From Coleofasciculus sp. LEGE 07092 (GTDB lineage: Bacteria > Cyanobacteriota > Cyanobacteriia > Cyanobacteriales > Coleofasciculaceae): a stretch of DNA of 64,000 nt. Location of the stretch: NCBI RefSeq assembly GCF_015207375.1, contig NZ_JADEWY010000001.1, positions 114,492 through 178,491 on the forward strand, in the 5' to 3' direction. Positions 53,560-63,139 of this stretch are shown piece after piece (position 1 is the stretch's first letter; each line of letters starts with the position of its first letter). The notes beneath the pieces are model-generated. The model saw nothing but the letters and a program-made list of their open reading frames with translations, did no database searches and was not told where the DNA came from. The translations under genes were made by a program, and so were the position numbers.

Positions 53560-53848
53560 ATAATTCACTAGTTACAGGTAATGGCAGGTTACGCTACGCT
53601 AAGACGCCACTACAGATAAAGGCTGTGCCTAAGTCTTGACAAAATGGGGAGATAAAAGAACTGGTGGGAAACGTCTGCCGCCTCGCATTGGGGTAAACGG
53701 CTAATAACCTCAAGTCAGATGAAGCTTTAGCGGCTGAAGCGGGACGTATCGAAAAATTAACCAATATTTTTGTACGGCAAAGCCGCAACCAAATACGGAA
53801 GACGAGTGAGGATCACTATATCGCTCCCTCTGAGAGTTTTTACTTGAG

Positions 53849-54109
53849 TCAGTCTTGTCCCAGAATTACTTGAAGTGTTCTATGCGCTTCTTGGAGAGTT
53901 CCGAGTTCAGAATTAAATTTCCATAGATAGGGTTTAACTCTATTACCTTCGACAAGAGCTGGTTCCCAGGCTGTGAGCTGCCATCCTTTTTCTGTGGCAG
54001 CAAGGCAGTAATCGATTCGGGAACTGAGAAGGGGGGCATTAACGTTGGCTATCATTTTTCCAGGCTCAGAATCTGAAGGGTTGGTTAAAGGGGATTGCGC
54101 CATTGTCAT
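53849..54109 (-). CDS. Small conserved hypothetical protein
   Basis: 86 residues. After a non-conserved start (MTMAQSPLTN) come APLLSSRIDYCLAATEKGWQL, LTAWEPALVEGNRVKP and LGTLQEAHRTLQVILGQ. The Trp and Leu pattern suggests a small alpha/beta domain. Homologues in other cyanobacteria seem likely by composition, but no family name is known to me. Two in-frame ATGs (54109 and 54103) are possible. Confidence 0.5.
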   Translation of the reverse strand: MTMAQSPLTNPSDSEPGKMIANVNAPLLSSRIDYCLAATEKGWQLTAWEPALVEGNRVKPYLWKFNSELGTLQEAHRTLQVILGQD

Positions 54110-54452
54110 AAAGAAAGCGATCGCCTTCGACTGAACATAAGGGTGATGCCCTTAAGACCTACTATCTATCCTGCCATTCTCTCTCTAAAGATTGTGAGAA
54201 TCCGAGACAATCTTTATTGAAATATCACAAAGCTCGGTTAATCGAGACGTTCTCTTCACACAAGCTTTACAAAAGACTATTCCTCAAGAGAGATAGCTGA
54301 ATTCCTTTGTATATGAGTATACTGCCTCGTTGACCAGCGAAGGGGGAATTTTGTCATGGAGCCAGCATAATGGGGTTTTTGTCAGCTAAAGCCCCCGTCC
54401 AGAAAGCTTTAGGATGAGAAAGGGCAAGTCGCCTTTGTAAAGTCAGGGTTAA
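54110..54452. other. Intergenic region upstream of the ABC exporter
   Basis: About 340 bp. It includes a HIP1-like gcgatcgcc at the left end and AT-rich DNA around 54200-54320. I see no gene, terminator or clear promoter box. The promoter of the exporter should be here. Confidence 0.4.
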
Positions 54453-56282
54453 TTGAGCGTGTCCAGTTCGCGATTTCACAAGCAAGCACATCATTCCCGC
54501 ACTCAGAAGTCCTTACCCAAATCAGCGTATCCTCTCAAGCGCCTGATTCATTACGGACATAACTATCGCACTCAAATCCGACAGGCGATCGCTTGCTCAA
54601 TTCTTAATAAAATCTTTGACTTAGCACCCCCAGCCTTAATTGGTGCAGCCGTCGATGTCATTGTCCAACAAGAAGACTCCCTCATCGCCCAGCTAGGAGT
54701 CACCGATATCTTCGGGCAACTGTTGATTCTCGCCCTCCTCAGCTTCATCATCTGGGGATTGGAATCTATTTTTGAATATGCCTACTCCCGACTGTGGCGC
54801 AATTTATCCCAGACGATTCAGCACGATTTGCGCTTAGATGCCTACAGTCATTTGCAATCGTTAGAACTGGCTTATTTTGAAGACAGTAGTACGGGCGGCT
54901 TGATGTCAATCTTGAGTGATGATATCAATCAACTGGAGCGCTTCCTAGATGTGGGAGCCAACGAAATTCTGCAAGTATCCACAACAGTGGTGATTATTGG
55001 GGGTGCCTTTTTTATTCTCGCTCCCAGTGTGGCTTGGCTGGCAATCGTACCCATGCCCTTTATTTTTTGGGGTTCCGTTGTTTTTCAGCGCTACCTTGCC
55101 CCCCGCTATGCCGATATCCGAGAAAAAGTGAGTTTACTCAACGGGCAGTTGGCAAATAATCTGACGGGGATGACGACGATTAAAAGCTTTACGGCTGAAG
55201 AGTATGAAATTCAGCGAATTGCCGCTCAAAGTGAAGCGTATCGTCAAAGTAACCGTCGAGCGATCGCTCTTTCATCTGCCTTTGTCCCCTTAATTCGCAT
55301 GATTATCCTGATAGGCTTTACCGGCATTCTCCTTTATGGTGGCTTAGAAGCTGTTGCCGGGAGGCTATCAGTAGGAACCTATAGCGTGTTGGTATTCCTC
55401 ACCCAGCGGTTGCTTTGGCCCCTTACCCGACTGGGAGATACCCTCGATCTATATCAACGGGCGATGGCATCTACGGCGCGAGTGATGAATCTATTAGATA
55501 CGCCAATTGCCATGCACCCTGGAGACATTCCGTTACCTGTGGATAAGGTGCGGGGTGAGTTGCAGTTGAGAACTGTCACCTTTGCCTACAATGGACGCGA
55601 TCCGGTGATTGAAAATCTTTCCCTGCATATTCCTGCGGGAGAAACCATTGCTATTGTCGGTGCTACGGGTTCGGGTAAGAGTACGATTGTGAAACTCTTG
55701 CTGAGACTCTATGAAATCCATGAGGGAACGATAACTCTGGATGGCATTGAACTACAACAGATTCAGTTAGGGGATTTGCGTAGGGCAATTGGTTTAGTCA
55801 GTCAAGATGTTTTCTTATTTCACGGTACAGTCCGAGAGAATATTGCCTACGGTAGTTTTGATTCCACGTTACCCGAGATAATGGCAGCCGCAGATATTGC
55901 TGAAGCTCACGACTTTATCAGCCGCTTGCCCCAAGGGTATGACACGATTGTGGGAGAACGGGGGCAGAAATTATCGGGAGGACAGCAGCAGCGATTAGCG
56001 ATCGCTCGTGCTATTTTGAAAAATCCTCCCATTCTGATTCTGGATGAGGCAACGTCGGCAGTAGACAATGAAACTGAGGCAGCGATTCAGCGATCGCTTG
56101 AGAAGATTACTCAGAACCGGACAACGATTGCGATCGCTCATCGGCTTTCTACAGTACGCAATGCCGATTGCATTTATGTCATGGAATACGGCAAAGTAGT
56201 CGAACGAGGGCAGCATGAGGAACTGTTAGAACAACAGGGGATTTATGCAGCGCTGTGGCGGGTGCAGTCTGGTTTAAAATGA
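54453..56282 (+). CDS. ABC exporter, fused permease and ATPase
   Basis: 609 residues. N-terminal membrane domain with six helices ([18 protein letters not shown] and others). ATPase: Walker [19 protein letters not shown]-loop [11 protein letters not shown], signature [14 protein letters not shown], Walker [13 protein letters not shown]. This is the MdlB/MsbA type of homodimeric exporter of lipids, peptides or drugs. No ATG lies near the start. The first in-frame codon is TTG at 54453 and GTG 54459 is the next; either gives the same protein within two residues. Its substrate is not indicated. Confidence 0.88.
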   Translation: MSVSSSRFHKQAHHSRTQKSLPKSAYPLKRLIHYGHNYRTQIRQAIACSILNKIFDLAPPALIGAAVDVIVQQEDSLIAQLGVTDIFGQLLILALLSFIIWGLESIFEYAYSRLWRNLSQTIQHDLRLDAYSHLQSLELAYFEDSSTGGLMSILSDDINQLERFLDVGANEILQVSTTVVIIGGAFFILAPSVAWLAIVPMPFIFWGSVVFQRYLAPRYADIREKVSLLNGQLANNLTGMTTIKSFTAEEYEIQRIAAQSEAYRQSNRRAIALSSAFVPLIRMIILIGFTGILLYGGLEAVAGRLSVGTYSVLVFLTQRLLWPLTRLGDTLDLYQRAMASTARVMNLLDTPIAMHPGDIPLPVDKVRGELQLRTVTFAYNGRDPVIENLSLHIPAGETIAIVGATGSGKSTIVKLLLRLYEIHEGTITLDGIELQQIQLGDLRRAIGLVSQDVFLFHGTVRENIAYGSFDSTLPEIMAAADIAEAHDFISRLPQGYDTIVGERGQKLSGGQQQRLAIARAILKNPPILILDEATSAVDNETEAAIQRSLEKITQNRTTIAIAHRLSTVRNADCIYVMEYGKVVERGQHEELLEQQGIYAALWRVQSGLK

Positions 56283-56358
56283 ATGGCACTGACTCGTACA
56301 GCTCCATTCTTTAACGTTGTTAAGGACGACATTACTAGTAGAAATTTCTAAAAAGACA

Positions 56359-56940
56359 ATGACACAGGTACTAGATAAACCGATAGACCAGCGGCTTACC
56401 CACTCTTTTGTGAGTTGGCAACAATTTCGATTAATTCAAGAGGGGTTTAATAATTCTCCCGGAATACGATTGTTCTACTACAGGGGTGAGGTAGAAATCT
56501 TGGCAGTTTCGCAAGATCACGAACTTTTCAGTCGGACAATTGCAGGGCTACTCTTTGACTACTTTGTGGAAAAAGGTATTGAATTTTATCCCACAGGTAG
56601 CTTTACTCAAGAAAAAGAAGGGGTAGCCTCAGCACAGGCTGACGAGTCCTACTGTATTGGACGGTTAAAGAAAACTCCTGACTTGTCTATTGAAGTAGTC
56701 TTTACCAGTGGTACTCTCTCCAAACTTAAACGCTATCAGGAGTTGGGAGTACCAGAAGTCTGGTTTTGGGAAGATGGTTTATTTACTTTGCATCATCTCA
56801 GAGTAGACGGTTACGAACGGATTTACGCTTCTGAGGTATTGCCAGGTCTAGACATTGACTTGCTAACGCGATGCTTGTTGATGGCTTCCAGGGTTGAGGC
56901 TGTTAGGGAATTCAGACGGGCAATTTCTCAAGGGCAGTAG
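56359..56940 (+). CDS. Uma2-family (DUF820) restriction-endonuclease-like protein
   Basis: 193 residues from ATG 56359 (MTQVLDKPIDQRL). The PD-(D/E)XK core is visible as LFYYRGEVEILAVSQDHELFS, TPDLSIEVVFTSGTLSKLKRY and VPEVWFWEDGLFTLHHL. The catalytic Asp is in TPDLSIEVV, and the typical E-x-K is replaced by E-V-V with a later K. Uma2 genes are numerous in cyanobacteria, and their role is not established. An in-frame start at 56317 would add 14 residues. It is 76 bp after the ABC exporter on the same strand. Confidence 0.8.
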   Translation: MTQVLDKPIDQRLTHSFVSWQQFRLIQEGFNNSPGIRLFYYRGEVEILAVSQDHELFSRTIAGLLFDYFVEKGIEFYPTGSFTQEKEGVASAQADESYCIGRLKKTPDLSIEVVFTSGTLSKLKRYQELGVPEVWFWEDGLFTLHHLRVDGYERIYASEVLPGLDIDLLTRCLLMASRVEAVREFRRAISQGQ

Positions 56941-57005
56941 TAATCGTTATGCGACCGATGCTTTTTGGGGTCTAATACCAATCTTCATAAAATGGATTTT
57001 AAGCA

Positions 57006-57440
57006 ATGATAATGTTTGGTCGCTCCCAGCCAGAGAGGGCAGAAGATAAATGGAAACGTCAGCTTGATCGATTTGTCAAAGATAATCAGCAAGAACTGGC
57101 TGCACTATCGTGGGGGCTATTTTTGGAGAAGGGAGAAAGTGACGAGACGCTGGGGATTGACTTGCAGCCGACACCGCATTTTGTCTATTGTCCCAGAGAT
57201 GCGATCGAGAAACTGAATCAGAGCGTTGAGAATTACCTTCAGGAAATTTTGGGAGTTGTGGATGCTCACCAACCGGATAAAGAGGTTTTGATGATTGGGA
57301 TTGGCAGCGACCAAATTAAGCTGATTCAGTTTGAACCCGAACCCTCACCTCCTGTTTGTTTTGAGCAAGTTGGCAAGGATGTCGATACTTTACTCCAACA
57401 ATTGGAACAGCACCTACACGGAACCGTTAAAAATGCCTAA
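57006..57440 (+). CDS. ccmS: Probable beta-carboxysome assembly chaperone CcmS
   Basis: 144 residues, MIMFGRSQPERAEDKWKRQL then FVKDNQQELAALSWGLFLEKG, GIDLQPTPHFVYCP and KEVLMIGIGSDQIKLIQFEPEP. These blocks match, from memory, the CcmS family proposed to aid CcmK1 shell assembly in beta-carboxysomes. No other ccm gene is in the window, which is usual for satellite carboxysome genes. The identification rests on my recognition of the motif order, and a conserved hypothetical is the alternative. A second ATG at 57012 is possible. Confidence 0.55.
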   Translation: MIMFGRSQPERAEDKWKRQLDRFVKDNQQELAALSWGLFLEKGESDETLGIDLQPTPHFVYCPRDAIEKLNQSVENYLQEILGVVDAHQPDKEVLMIGIGSDQIKLIQFEPEPSPPVCFEQVGKDVDTLLQQLEQHLHGTVKNA

Positions 57441-57612
57441 CGACTAAAGTCGCGGCTACACAAACTTTCGTCTGCCTTCGCGGACTGAGATTTTCCTCTT
57501 CACCTTAAAAAGGAAGAAGCCAAAGGAGGTTAAGCCATAGTGAAACGAAAAATCAACATTTTAGGCAATGGGGAACAGGGAACAAAGGATTAGAGCTATT
57601 TTATGGGTCTGA
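57441..57612. other. Intergenic DNA after ccmS
   Basis: About 170 bp with a purine-rich stretch (aaaaaggaagaagccaaaggaggt) but no open frame of significant length. It leads into the element at 57613. Confidence 0.4.
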
Positions 57613-57790
57613 GTGCGTAAGCGGGTTGGCTGACAAAACTTAACCCCCTCATCCCCCAACCCCTTCTCCCACAAGGGGCGAAGGGGAGCCGGAAGAGTTG
57701 AAGCCTCTCAAACTCCCTCTCCCGTTTTGGGAGAGGGATTTAGGGTGAGGGCAAAGGACTTTTGTCAGTCAATCAGGTGCGTAAGTCCTG
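57613..57790. mobile_element. MITE-like element with nested inverted repeats
   Basis: CTGACAAAA (57630-57638) and TTTTGTCAG (57760-57768) are perfect inverted 9-mers. They enclose G/C-rich hairpins (ccccttctcccacaaggggcgaagggg, and ccctctcccgttttgggagaggg). The direct word gtgcgtaag flanks it at 57613 and 57778. It shares the gcgtaag word with the element at 52799. It could be a non-autonomous element or a repeated RNA structure. Confidence 0.65.
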
Positions 57791-57796
57791 TTGCCC

Positions 57797-58324
57797 TTAA
57801 TCTGACACATTAAACGAATTCCAAAAGGCTTGAAAGTCCTGCGTTGCTTGCCGATAATTCGCTTCTTTTTGGTCTAAATTAGCCTTGGTAATATCGCCGT
57901 CTTCATACTGCTTTTGGGCTAACTCAAACTCCAATTTCTTAATCTGATACTCTTGCTTCTTAAGCGTCCCTTCTACCGAACCCACCCAGTTTGAAAACCC
58001 TAAGTTCTGCGTTTCCCAATCCGTATTGCCGACGCTAATCGTGGCTTGCTCTCCCAAAACGGGTTTGCTTTTTTCAGTGAGGCTTTGAAAGCTGCTTAAA
58101 GCGTCCCGGATTTGTTTCACGCGCTCCAGGGAGTTTTCAAGAGAAAACCGTTCGTTTAAGGTAGAGTCAACGGGTTCGTCGGGATGAACTGGAGATAGAG
58201 ATAAATCGGCATCGGTTGGTGCTGGTAGTTGTGCTACAGAGGTAGTCCACCACAACCCTGCACCCGCAAGGGGAATGAGTATTAAACCCCCAACTGCTGC
58301 TAAAAGCGATCGCTTGTAGTTCAT
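57797..58324 (-). CDS. Secreted or membrane-anchored coiled-coil protein of unknown function
   Basis: 175 residues. MNYKRSLLAAVGGLILIPL and the next residues form a signal/anchor (AGAGLWWTT). The rest is periplasmic: a Pro/Asp-rich spacer, then a helical part (LERVKQIRDALSSFQSLTEK) and a predicted coil LKKQEYQIKKLEFELAQKQY followed by DLDQKEA-type residues. No known domain. It lies 75 bp downstream of the peptide ABC permease on the same strand and ends next to the MITE-like element. Confidence 0.6.
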   Translation of the reverse strand: MNYKRSLLAAVGGLILIPLAGAGLWWTTSVAQLPAPTDADLSLSPVHPDEPVDSTLNERFSLENSLERVKQIRDALSSFQSLTEKSKPVLGEQATISVGNTDWETQNLGFSNWVGSVEGTLKKQEYQIKKLEFELAQKQYEDGDITKANLDQKEANYRQATQDFQAFWNSFNVSD

Positions 58325-58399
58325 CGATTTCCTTATAGTCTCCCAATTAACGTTCCCAGCTTTGAATAGCTGTATCTATATGCTTCGACGCTATTGGGG

Positions 58400-59290
58400 C
58401 TATTTCCGGTTCCACGATCGCAATCGAGGATTTATTAACTCGCTCAATCCTTCTCCGAACAGCGATAATCCTACCACCATGAGTGTCATCGCCAAACCCG
58501 GAAACAAAGCTGTCCACCAAATTCCGGTGGGTAAGGCATCCAGTGCCTGACGCAAATCATGACCCCATTCTGGCGTTTCTTCAGGTAGTCCCAATCCCAA
58601 AAAGCCTAATCCTCCCAAGATTAAAATAGCGTCAGCAGCATTGAGGGTAAATAAAACGGGTACGCTTTGAATGACGTTGAGAAACAGGTAGCGCGAGAGA
58701 ACCCGACTAGAGGAAGCACCCATTGCTTGTGCCGCTTCGATGAAGAGTTCGGTTTTGACGCTGGCGGTGTGGTTGCGGACGACTCGGTAGTATTGAGGGA
58801 TATAGGCAATACTCAGAGCGATCGCCGCATTTAAAACTCCCCGCCCGACGACAAAGGCTAACGTTACTGATAATAGCAGTCCTGGTAGGGTATAGATGGT
58901 ATCCATTAAAAACAGCAATACCCGATCCAATCTGCCGCCGAGATAACCACTGACTAAGCCTAAGGGAACACCGATAACTAAACTCAGAGTTGTTGCCAGA
59001 ATGACGACTTTCAATGCCGCTTGCGTACCAAATAAGGTACGGGAGAAGACATCATAACCTTGGCGATTGGTGCCGAACCAGTGTTCTGCGCCTGGGGGTT
59101 CGTGGATGGGGTTAATTAGGGAGGCGGTGGGATCTTGTAGCCAGCCCCACCCTTGAAAGACGGGCGCGAGAATGGCGATTAGGATGAAGAAAACAGTCAT
59201 AACCAGTCCCACTGCCATTAGCTGCATGGAGAGACTGGGACGCTGGTTGAAGCTTAAAAAGCGGGGTAATAGTCCTTTGGCTGGGGTCAT
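58400..59290 (-). CDS. Oligopeptide/dipeptide/nickel ABC permease (DppC/OppC-like)
   Basis: 296 residues. An N-terminal helix (LMAVGLVMTVFFILIAILAP) is followed by the OppC_N-like HEPPGAEHWFGTNRQGYDVFSRTLFG. Then come the permease core (VILATTLSLVIGVPLGLVSGYLG) and the EAA loop EAAQAMGASSSRVLSRYLFLN. It is the C-subunit of a peptide-type importer; B, A and ATPase genes are not adjacent, which is frequent in cyanobacteria where the genes are scattered. It is transcribed away from trxB's terminator. Confidence 0.87.
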   Translation of the reverse strand: MTPAKGLLPRFLSFNQRPSLSMQLMAVGLVMTVFFILIAILAPVFQGWGWLQDPTASLINPIHEPPGAEHWFGTNRQGYDVFSRTLFGTQAALKVVILATTLSLVIGVPLGLVSGYLGGRLDRVLLFLMDTIYTLPGLLLSVTLAFVVGRGVLNAAIALSIAYIPQYYRVVRNHTASVKTELFIEAAQAMGASSSRVLSRYLFLNVIQSVPVLFTLNAADAILILGGLGFLGLGLPEETPEWGHDLRQALDALPTGIWWTALFPGLAMTLMVVGLSLFGEGLSELINPRLRSWNRK

Positions 59291-59351
59291 AATTTGGCTT
59301 CGTAGGGGCAGGTTTAGGAATCAATTGTGACAGTGACTGATTAATTTGTCC

Positions 59352-59391
59352 AAAACCCACCCTCATCCAGTACATGGCGGGGGTGGGTTTT
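59352..59391 (-). terminator. Bidirectional terminator-like hairpin downstream of NTRC
   Basis: AAAACCCACCC (59352-59362) and GGGTGGGTTTT (59381-59391) form a perfect 11-bp stem with A-tract and T-tract on both strands. It lies 178 bp after the NTRC stop and 62 bp upstream of the peptide-permease start, so it can end the NTRC transcript on the minus strand. Confidence 0.7.
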
Positions 59392-59435
59392 ACAGCGGTT
59401 TTCAAGTTAATAGACTACATACATGACCCCCCTAG

Positions 59436-59454
59436 CCCCCCTTATCAAGGGGGG
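59436..59454. repeat. C/G palindrome
   Basis: CCCCCCTT (59436-59443) and AAGGGGGG (59447-59454) with loop ATC. A cyanobacterial intergenic palindrome related to that at 2961. Confidence 0.65.
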
Positions 59455-59568
59455 GACTGTACCACACCGACTCGCAAAGTGCTGTAATTGAAAATGTTGT
59501 GGTGACAGAGGCGACTTTGCCCCCAAACCTGCCCCTACAAAAATGGGGAAAAACAAGCATTAAAGACG

Positions 59569-60957
59569 CTATTTAGCGGCAACGCTTGGGGACAGATAGT
59601 TTTCGATGACCTGACGATACTCGCTCTTTTGCTTGAGTCCCCTGATTTGGGTCAAGATTTCCTTGTCTTTGAACAATTGCACCGTGGGTGTTCCTGTTAC
59701 CATGGCATTTTCAGCAATTTCTGGTTCTGCCTCAATGTCAACTTCAACGAAGTGAATTCTGCCTTCAAACTCATCTACTACTTTATTGAGAATCGGCTTA
59801 AGGGTATGGCAGGGACCGCAGTTGGGGGAGACGTACTTCACCATGATCAGGCGATCGCTTTCATGGAAAAGCTTGCGCAAAGCATAGCCCCCGACATAGC
59901 GCGTCTTGTTAATATCAAAGGTTTCTTCTGTATCATCGGCTGGTTTTTCCTCGGTTGCCTGGGTTGGTTGCTCGGATTCGGGTTTCTGATGGTATTCCTG
60001 AATGAGGTTATTTACCGACAACCACCGTTCTGCTAGCATCGCCCCCATACAGCCTGTTCCGGCAGCGGTGATAGCTTGACGAAATTCATGGTCTTGAACA
60101 TCCCCAGCAGCATAGACGCCTTCTACACTGGTTTCTACTGAACTGGGCTTGGTGACAATGTAACCTACGTCATCGAGTTCGAGTTGCCCCCGGAATAACG
60201 AGGTATTGGGAGTATGACCGATCGCGTAAAATAGTCCTTTAACGGACAGGTTGCTTTCTTCACCGGTTTGGGTATTGCGGACTTTTATCCCCGTCATGCG
60301 ATCGTTTTCACCGAAGACATCCACTGGCTCAGTATTCCAGTGAACGGTTATTTTGGGGTTATTCAAAACCCGGTCTTGCATGGTTTTAGATGCCCGCATC
60401 TCGTCGCGGCGTACTAGCAGGTTTACATGGTCGCCGTATTTGGTCAAGTAAACGGCTTCTTCTGCTGCTGAGTCACCACCGCCGACAACTGCCAGGGGCG
60501 CACCGTGAAAGATAGGAGTTGCACCATCGCAGATGGCACAGGCAGAAATGCCACGACTCCAGAATTGCTGTTCCCTGGGGAGTCCCAAGCGTTTGGCAGT
60601 GGCACCGGTGGCAATAACAAGGCTGTGCGCTCTAACTTCTTGTTCTTCGGAGCGGATAATAAAGGGACGTTGGCTTAGGTCAACAAAGGTAACATCTTCG
60701 GTATAGCACTCCGTCCCCCAGCGTTCTGCCTGGGCTTTCATCCGCGCCATGAGTTGAGGACCTGTAATTCCTTCGGGGAAACCGGGAAAGTTTTCGACTT
60801 CTGTGGTAGTCATGAGCTGACCGCCTGGGAGTCCCCCTGCTTGGAAGCCTTCAAACATGACGGGTTTGAGGTTGGCGCGGGCAGCGTAGATGGCGGCGGT
60901 GTAGCCAGCAGGACCAGAGCCGATGATGACGAGATTTTCTACGGTGGGGTTGGGCAT
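59569..60957 (-). CDS. trxB: NADPH-thioredoxin reductase C (thioredoxin reductase fused to thioredoxin)
   Basis: 462 residues. The reductase half has [18 protein letters not shown] (FAD), the redox-active CAICDG near residue 138, [12 protein letters not shown] (NADPH) and [16 protein letters not shown]. The thioredoxin half follows a linker (residues ~320-350) with [15 protein letters not shown] near residue 380 and [10 protein letters not shown]. This NTRC fusion of oxygenic phototrophs feeds electrons from NADPH to 2-Cys peroxiredoxin. The start [16 protein letters not shown] is unambiguous. Expression may be independent, given the intergenic space of ~700 bp upstream. Confidence 0.96.
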   Translation of the reverse strand: MPNPTVENLVIIGSGPAGYTAAIYAARANLKPVMFEGFQAGGLPGGQLMTTTEVENFPGFPEGITGPQLMARMKAQAERWGTECYTEDVTFVDLSQRPFIIRSEEQEVRAHSLVIATGATAKRLGLPREQQFWSRGISACAICDGATPIFHGAPLAVVGGGDSAAEEAVYLTKYGDHVNLLVRRDEMRASKTMQDRVLNNPKITVHWNTEPVDVFGENDRMTGIKVRNTQTGEESNLSVKGLFYAIGHTPNTSLFRGQLELDDVGYIVTKPSSVETSVEGVYAAGDVQDHEFRQAITAAGTGCMGAMLAERWLSVNNLIQEYHQKPESEQPTQATEEKPADDTEETFDINKTRYVGGYALRKLFHESDRLIMVKYVSPNCGPCHTLKPILNKVVDEFEGRIHFVEVDIEAEPEIAENAMVTGTPTVQLFKDKEILTQIRGLKQKSEYRQVIENYLSPSVAAK

Positions 60958-61041
60958 GAATAAATAAACTCATAACGACTACGCTTAATAGTTAGTATAG
61001 CGGATTTTGTGCCGTTATTGGGCTTTGACTATTCCCGTACC

Positions 61042-61074
61042 AGCTCCCCGACTTTTTGAAAAAGTCGGGGAGCT
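61042..61074. repeat. Near-perfect 33-bp palindrome
   Basis: AGCTCCCCGACTTTTT (61042-61057) and AAAAAGTCGGGGAGCT (61059-61074) are perfect inverted 16-mers around a single G. It could act as a terminator in either direction or as a small repetitive palindrome. Confidence 0.75.
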
Positions 61075-61132
61075 AATTGATGAGGATTTGCGCCTGTCTT
61101 ATGTGCCTAATTGACTGACAATCACTTTATTC

Positions 61133-61224
61133 GCCCTCACCCTTCTCCCCTCTCCCTTGGGGAGAGGGGAGAAGGGTTGATATTCTTGTTCCCTCTCCTT
61201 TGGGGAGAGGGCTAGGGTGAGGGC
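61133..61224. repeat. Nested inverted repeat of the gccctcaccct/agggtgagggc type
   Basis: Outer arms GCCCTCACCCT and AGGGTGAGGGC span the whole element, with an inner hairpin of cttctcccctctccc against its complement ggggagaggggagaag. A second, imperfect hairpin (ccctctcctttggggagagg) follows. Same class of element as 57613 and 62994. Confidence 0.7.
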
Positions 61225-61669
61225 TTTCTAGGCATCTGCACACACTCTCATGGGTAGTCCTAGAGTCAAGAAACAACTTAAAAAGGCGGGTGCCCGAGCT
61301 GATGAATGTTACTGGATCTTGCACTTGGAAATACTCTTAGGTGCAACATCTGAGTTAGTTAATGGACTTGAGCCATCCAGACGAACTCGCCAAAATTCGA
61401 TGAGCAAACGCTGTATTGCCTAATATACCTTCTTTCTCGAAAATACTAATAATAGGAAAAATCGGAGAGTGACAGAAGAGGCATAGAGTGATGGAAGAGC
61501 GATAAGTCTCGAAAAACTAGAACTAACTACCTACCAAATCGTGCTAAAACACATATAACACGCTTTAATGGTGCTAAAAAATCAAGTGCCAAGGTAAACG
61601 ATAGACTCATGCCACACCAACGGGTTGGTTTGAGTGTTAGATCCGGTAGGATGAAACACGCAATAGGGG

Positions 61670-62914
61670 ATGAAAGAATCGATTTGTGGTCAATCAATGC
61701 TTAATGAAAGCCCTGACTCGCACATCAATACAGTTGGCAGCTTGCCAAATTGTGAAGACGTGCCGCCGGAAGAGTTCTATACTTGGGAGCGGGATGCTAA
61801 AGCCGTGAATCTTTTGGATATATCAGCACCCTTTCAATTGGTTGGACGGCAAGGGCAATTCCAGCGAATCACCCAAGTTTTAGCGCGGGATGGCAACTTG
61901 CTGATTGTGGGAGTGCCGGGAAGTGGACGGCGGACTCTGGTAAGGCGGGCGGCTGGGGAAGTTGGAGTTAAGATCCTGGAAGTTGATTGCATCCGGGCTA
62001 CCGATGGTCAACGCTTTGTGCAACTCCTTTGCGATAGTATAGACCAGACTTTTCAAGGTGCAACGGCTCAAGATCTAATACGAGAGTGGATTGAAGGCAA
62101 GGTAGTTGAATTATTTGTCCTGAAAGACGAAGGAAGTGGCAGAGTGCGATTGAAACCTGTTCGCGCACAGAGCCAAGAGCAACTTTGGCAGGCATTTGAG
62201 GGATTACTCGATCTTCTGCAAGGGTTGGCAGAGTCTTCGGGCGAACGGGTGGTGCTGATTTTGGAAAGCTTCCCCCACATCCGTTCTTGGGATCGCCATG
62301 GGGTGTGGGAAAAATTTTTGAGGCAAGAGATTGAGCGTCAGACTCAGGTGAGTTATGTACTAGTGGCAACGATCGCAGAAATCACTATTCATCCCGATGA
62401 ACCGGACAATCATTTGGAAATTGTGCAGCTAGCTCCCCTCGCCGATGATGTGGTTGCTGCTTGGACACACGATGTCTTGCATGCCGAAGGGCTGACATTC
62501 GATCCGCGATCGCAAGCGCTGGAACTCTTTGTTAATGCGGTGCAGGGACACTTAGGCGATGCTTCGGCACTGGTGCGACGCCTCAAGTCGGTACGAGTTT
62601 CTGACGGGCTAATTCGTGATCGGCACGTCCAGCAGGCAATTCAAGAACTGCTCGCTGACTTATCAATGGTTTTTGAGTCATTACTCATGCTGCTTCCAGC
62701 GAATCAAGCGCATCTGTTGGAGTCTCTGGCATTAGACCCTACTGATAAGCCCCAAAGTCGAGATTACATTCATAAGCATTATCTGTCGAGAGGGGGAAGT
62801 CTTCAAGGTGCGATCGCGGGGTTGCAGCACAAAGGCTTGATTTATGGTTCGGAGCAAGGTTATCGATTGGCTTTGCCTCTGTTTGCTTTGTGGCTTTGCC
62901 AGCGCTTGAGTTGA
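61670..62914 (+). CDS. AAA+/ORC-like ATPase with altered Walker A
   Basis: 414 residues. FQLVGRQGQFQRITQVLARDGNLL (in part) is the sensor-like N-terminal approach, GVPGSGRRTLVRRAAGE is a P-loop in which the invariant Lys is Arg, and VVLILESFPHIRSW is a Walker B variant (Asp missing: ILES). The C-terminal ~120 residues form a winged-helix-like part (LSRGGSLQGAIAGLQHKGLI). Because both P-loop Lys and the acidic Walker B residues are altered, ATP hydrolysis may be lost while nucleotide binding could remain. A start at 61697 (MLNESPDSH) is also possible. It may be a regulatory or scaffold protein. Confidence 0.7.
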   Translation: MKESICGQSMLNESPDSHINTVGSLPNCEDVPPEEFYTWERDAKAVNLLDISAPFQLVGRQGQFQRITQVLARDGNLLIVGVPGSGRRTLVRRAAGEVGVKILEVDCIRATDGQRFVQLLCDSIDQTFQGATAQDLIREWIEGKVVELFVLKDEGSGRVRLKPVRAQSQEQLWQAFEGLLDLLQGLAESSGERVVLILESFPHIRSWDRHGVWEKFLRQEIERQTQVSYVLVATIAEITIHPDEPDNHLEIVQLAPLADDVVAAWTHDVLHAEGLTFDPRSQALELFVNAVQGHLGDASALVRRLKSVRVSDGLIRDRHVQQAIQELLADLSMVFESLLMLLPANQAHLLESLALDPTDKPQSRDYIHKHYLSRGGSLQGAIAGLQHKGLIYGSEQGYRLALPLFALWLCQRLS

Positions 62915-62993
62915 TGGGAAATTCAGTATCATGCCCTCAGAATAGAATTGGAGGGCATATACAAACTGCGGTACACTCTTACCTCTCTCCAAA

Positions 62994-63053
62994 CCTCTCT
63001 CCTACAAGGAGAGAGGCTTTGATTCTTACTCCCCTTCCCTACAAGGGAAGGGG
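62994..63053. repeat. Two consecutive hairpins
   Basis: CCTCTCTCCT-ACA-AGGAGAGAGG (62994-63016) and CCCCTTCCCT-ACA-AGGGAAGGGG (63031-63053) are two perfect hairpins, each with the same ACA loop. They follow the AAA ATPase and precede the DUF29 gene. No T-runs. Confidence 0.75.
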
Positions 63054-63139
63054 TTGGGGGTTAGGTTATTCTGATGTACTTCACGCAACTGAGAAATGCT
63101 ATATTCTGCCTATCAGCGCCTATCTGTGAAGGTGGCATT

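Larger units (their letters stand above)
59291..59568. other. Intergenic region with two hairpins
   Basis: Positions 59352-59391 hold a strong bidirectional terminator-like hairpin, and 59436-59454 a C/G-rich palindrome. The remainder carries no gene. Confidence 0.5.
60958..61669. other. Intergenic region of ~700 bp with palindromes
   Basis: Divergent promoters of NTRC and the AAA ATPase should lie here. It contains the hairpin at 61042-61074 and the repeat at 61133-61224. The rest (61230-61669) is AT-rich with no reliable gene; the short peptide-like frames are interrupted. Confidence 0.5.

Noticed and set aside
53560..53848. Possible gene in the 290-bp gap after the XRE regulator
   Set aside because: A 64-codon minus-strand frame exists but has unnatural composition and no ribosome site.
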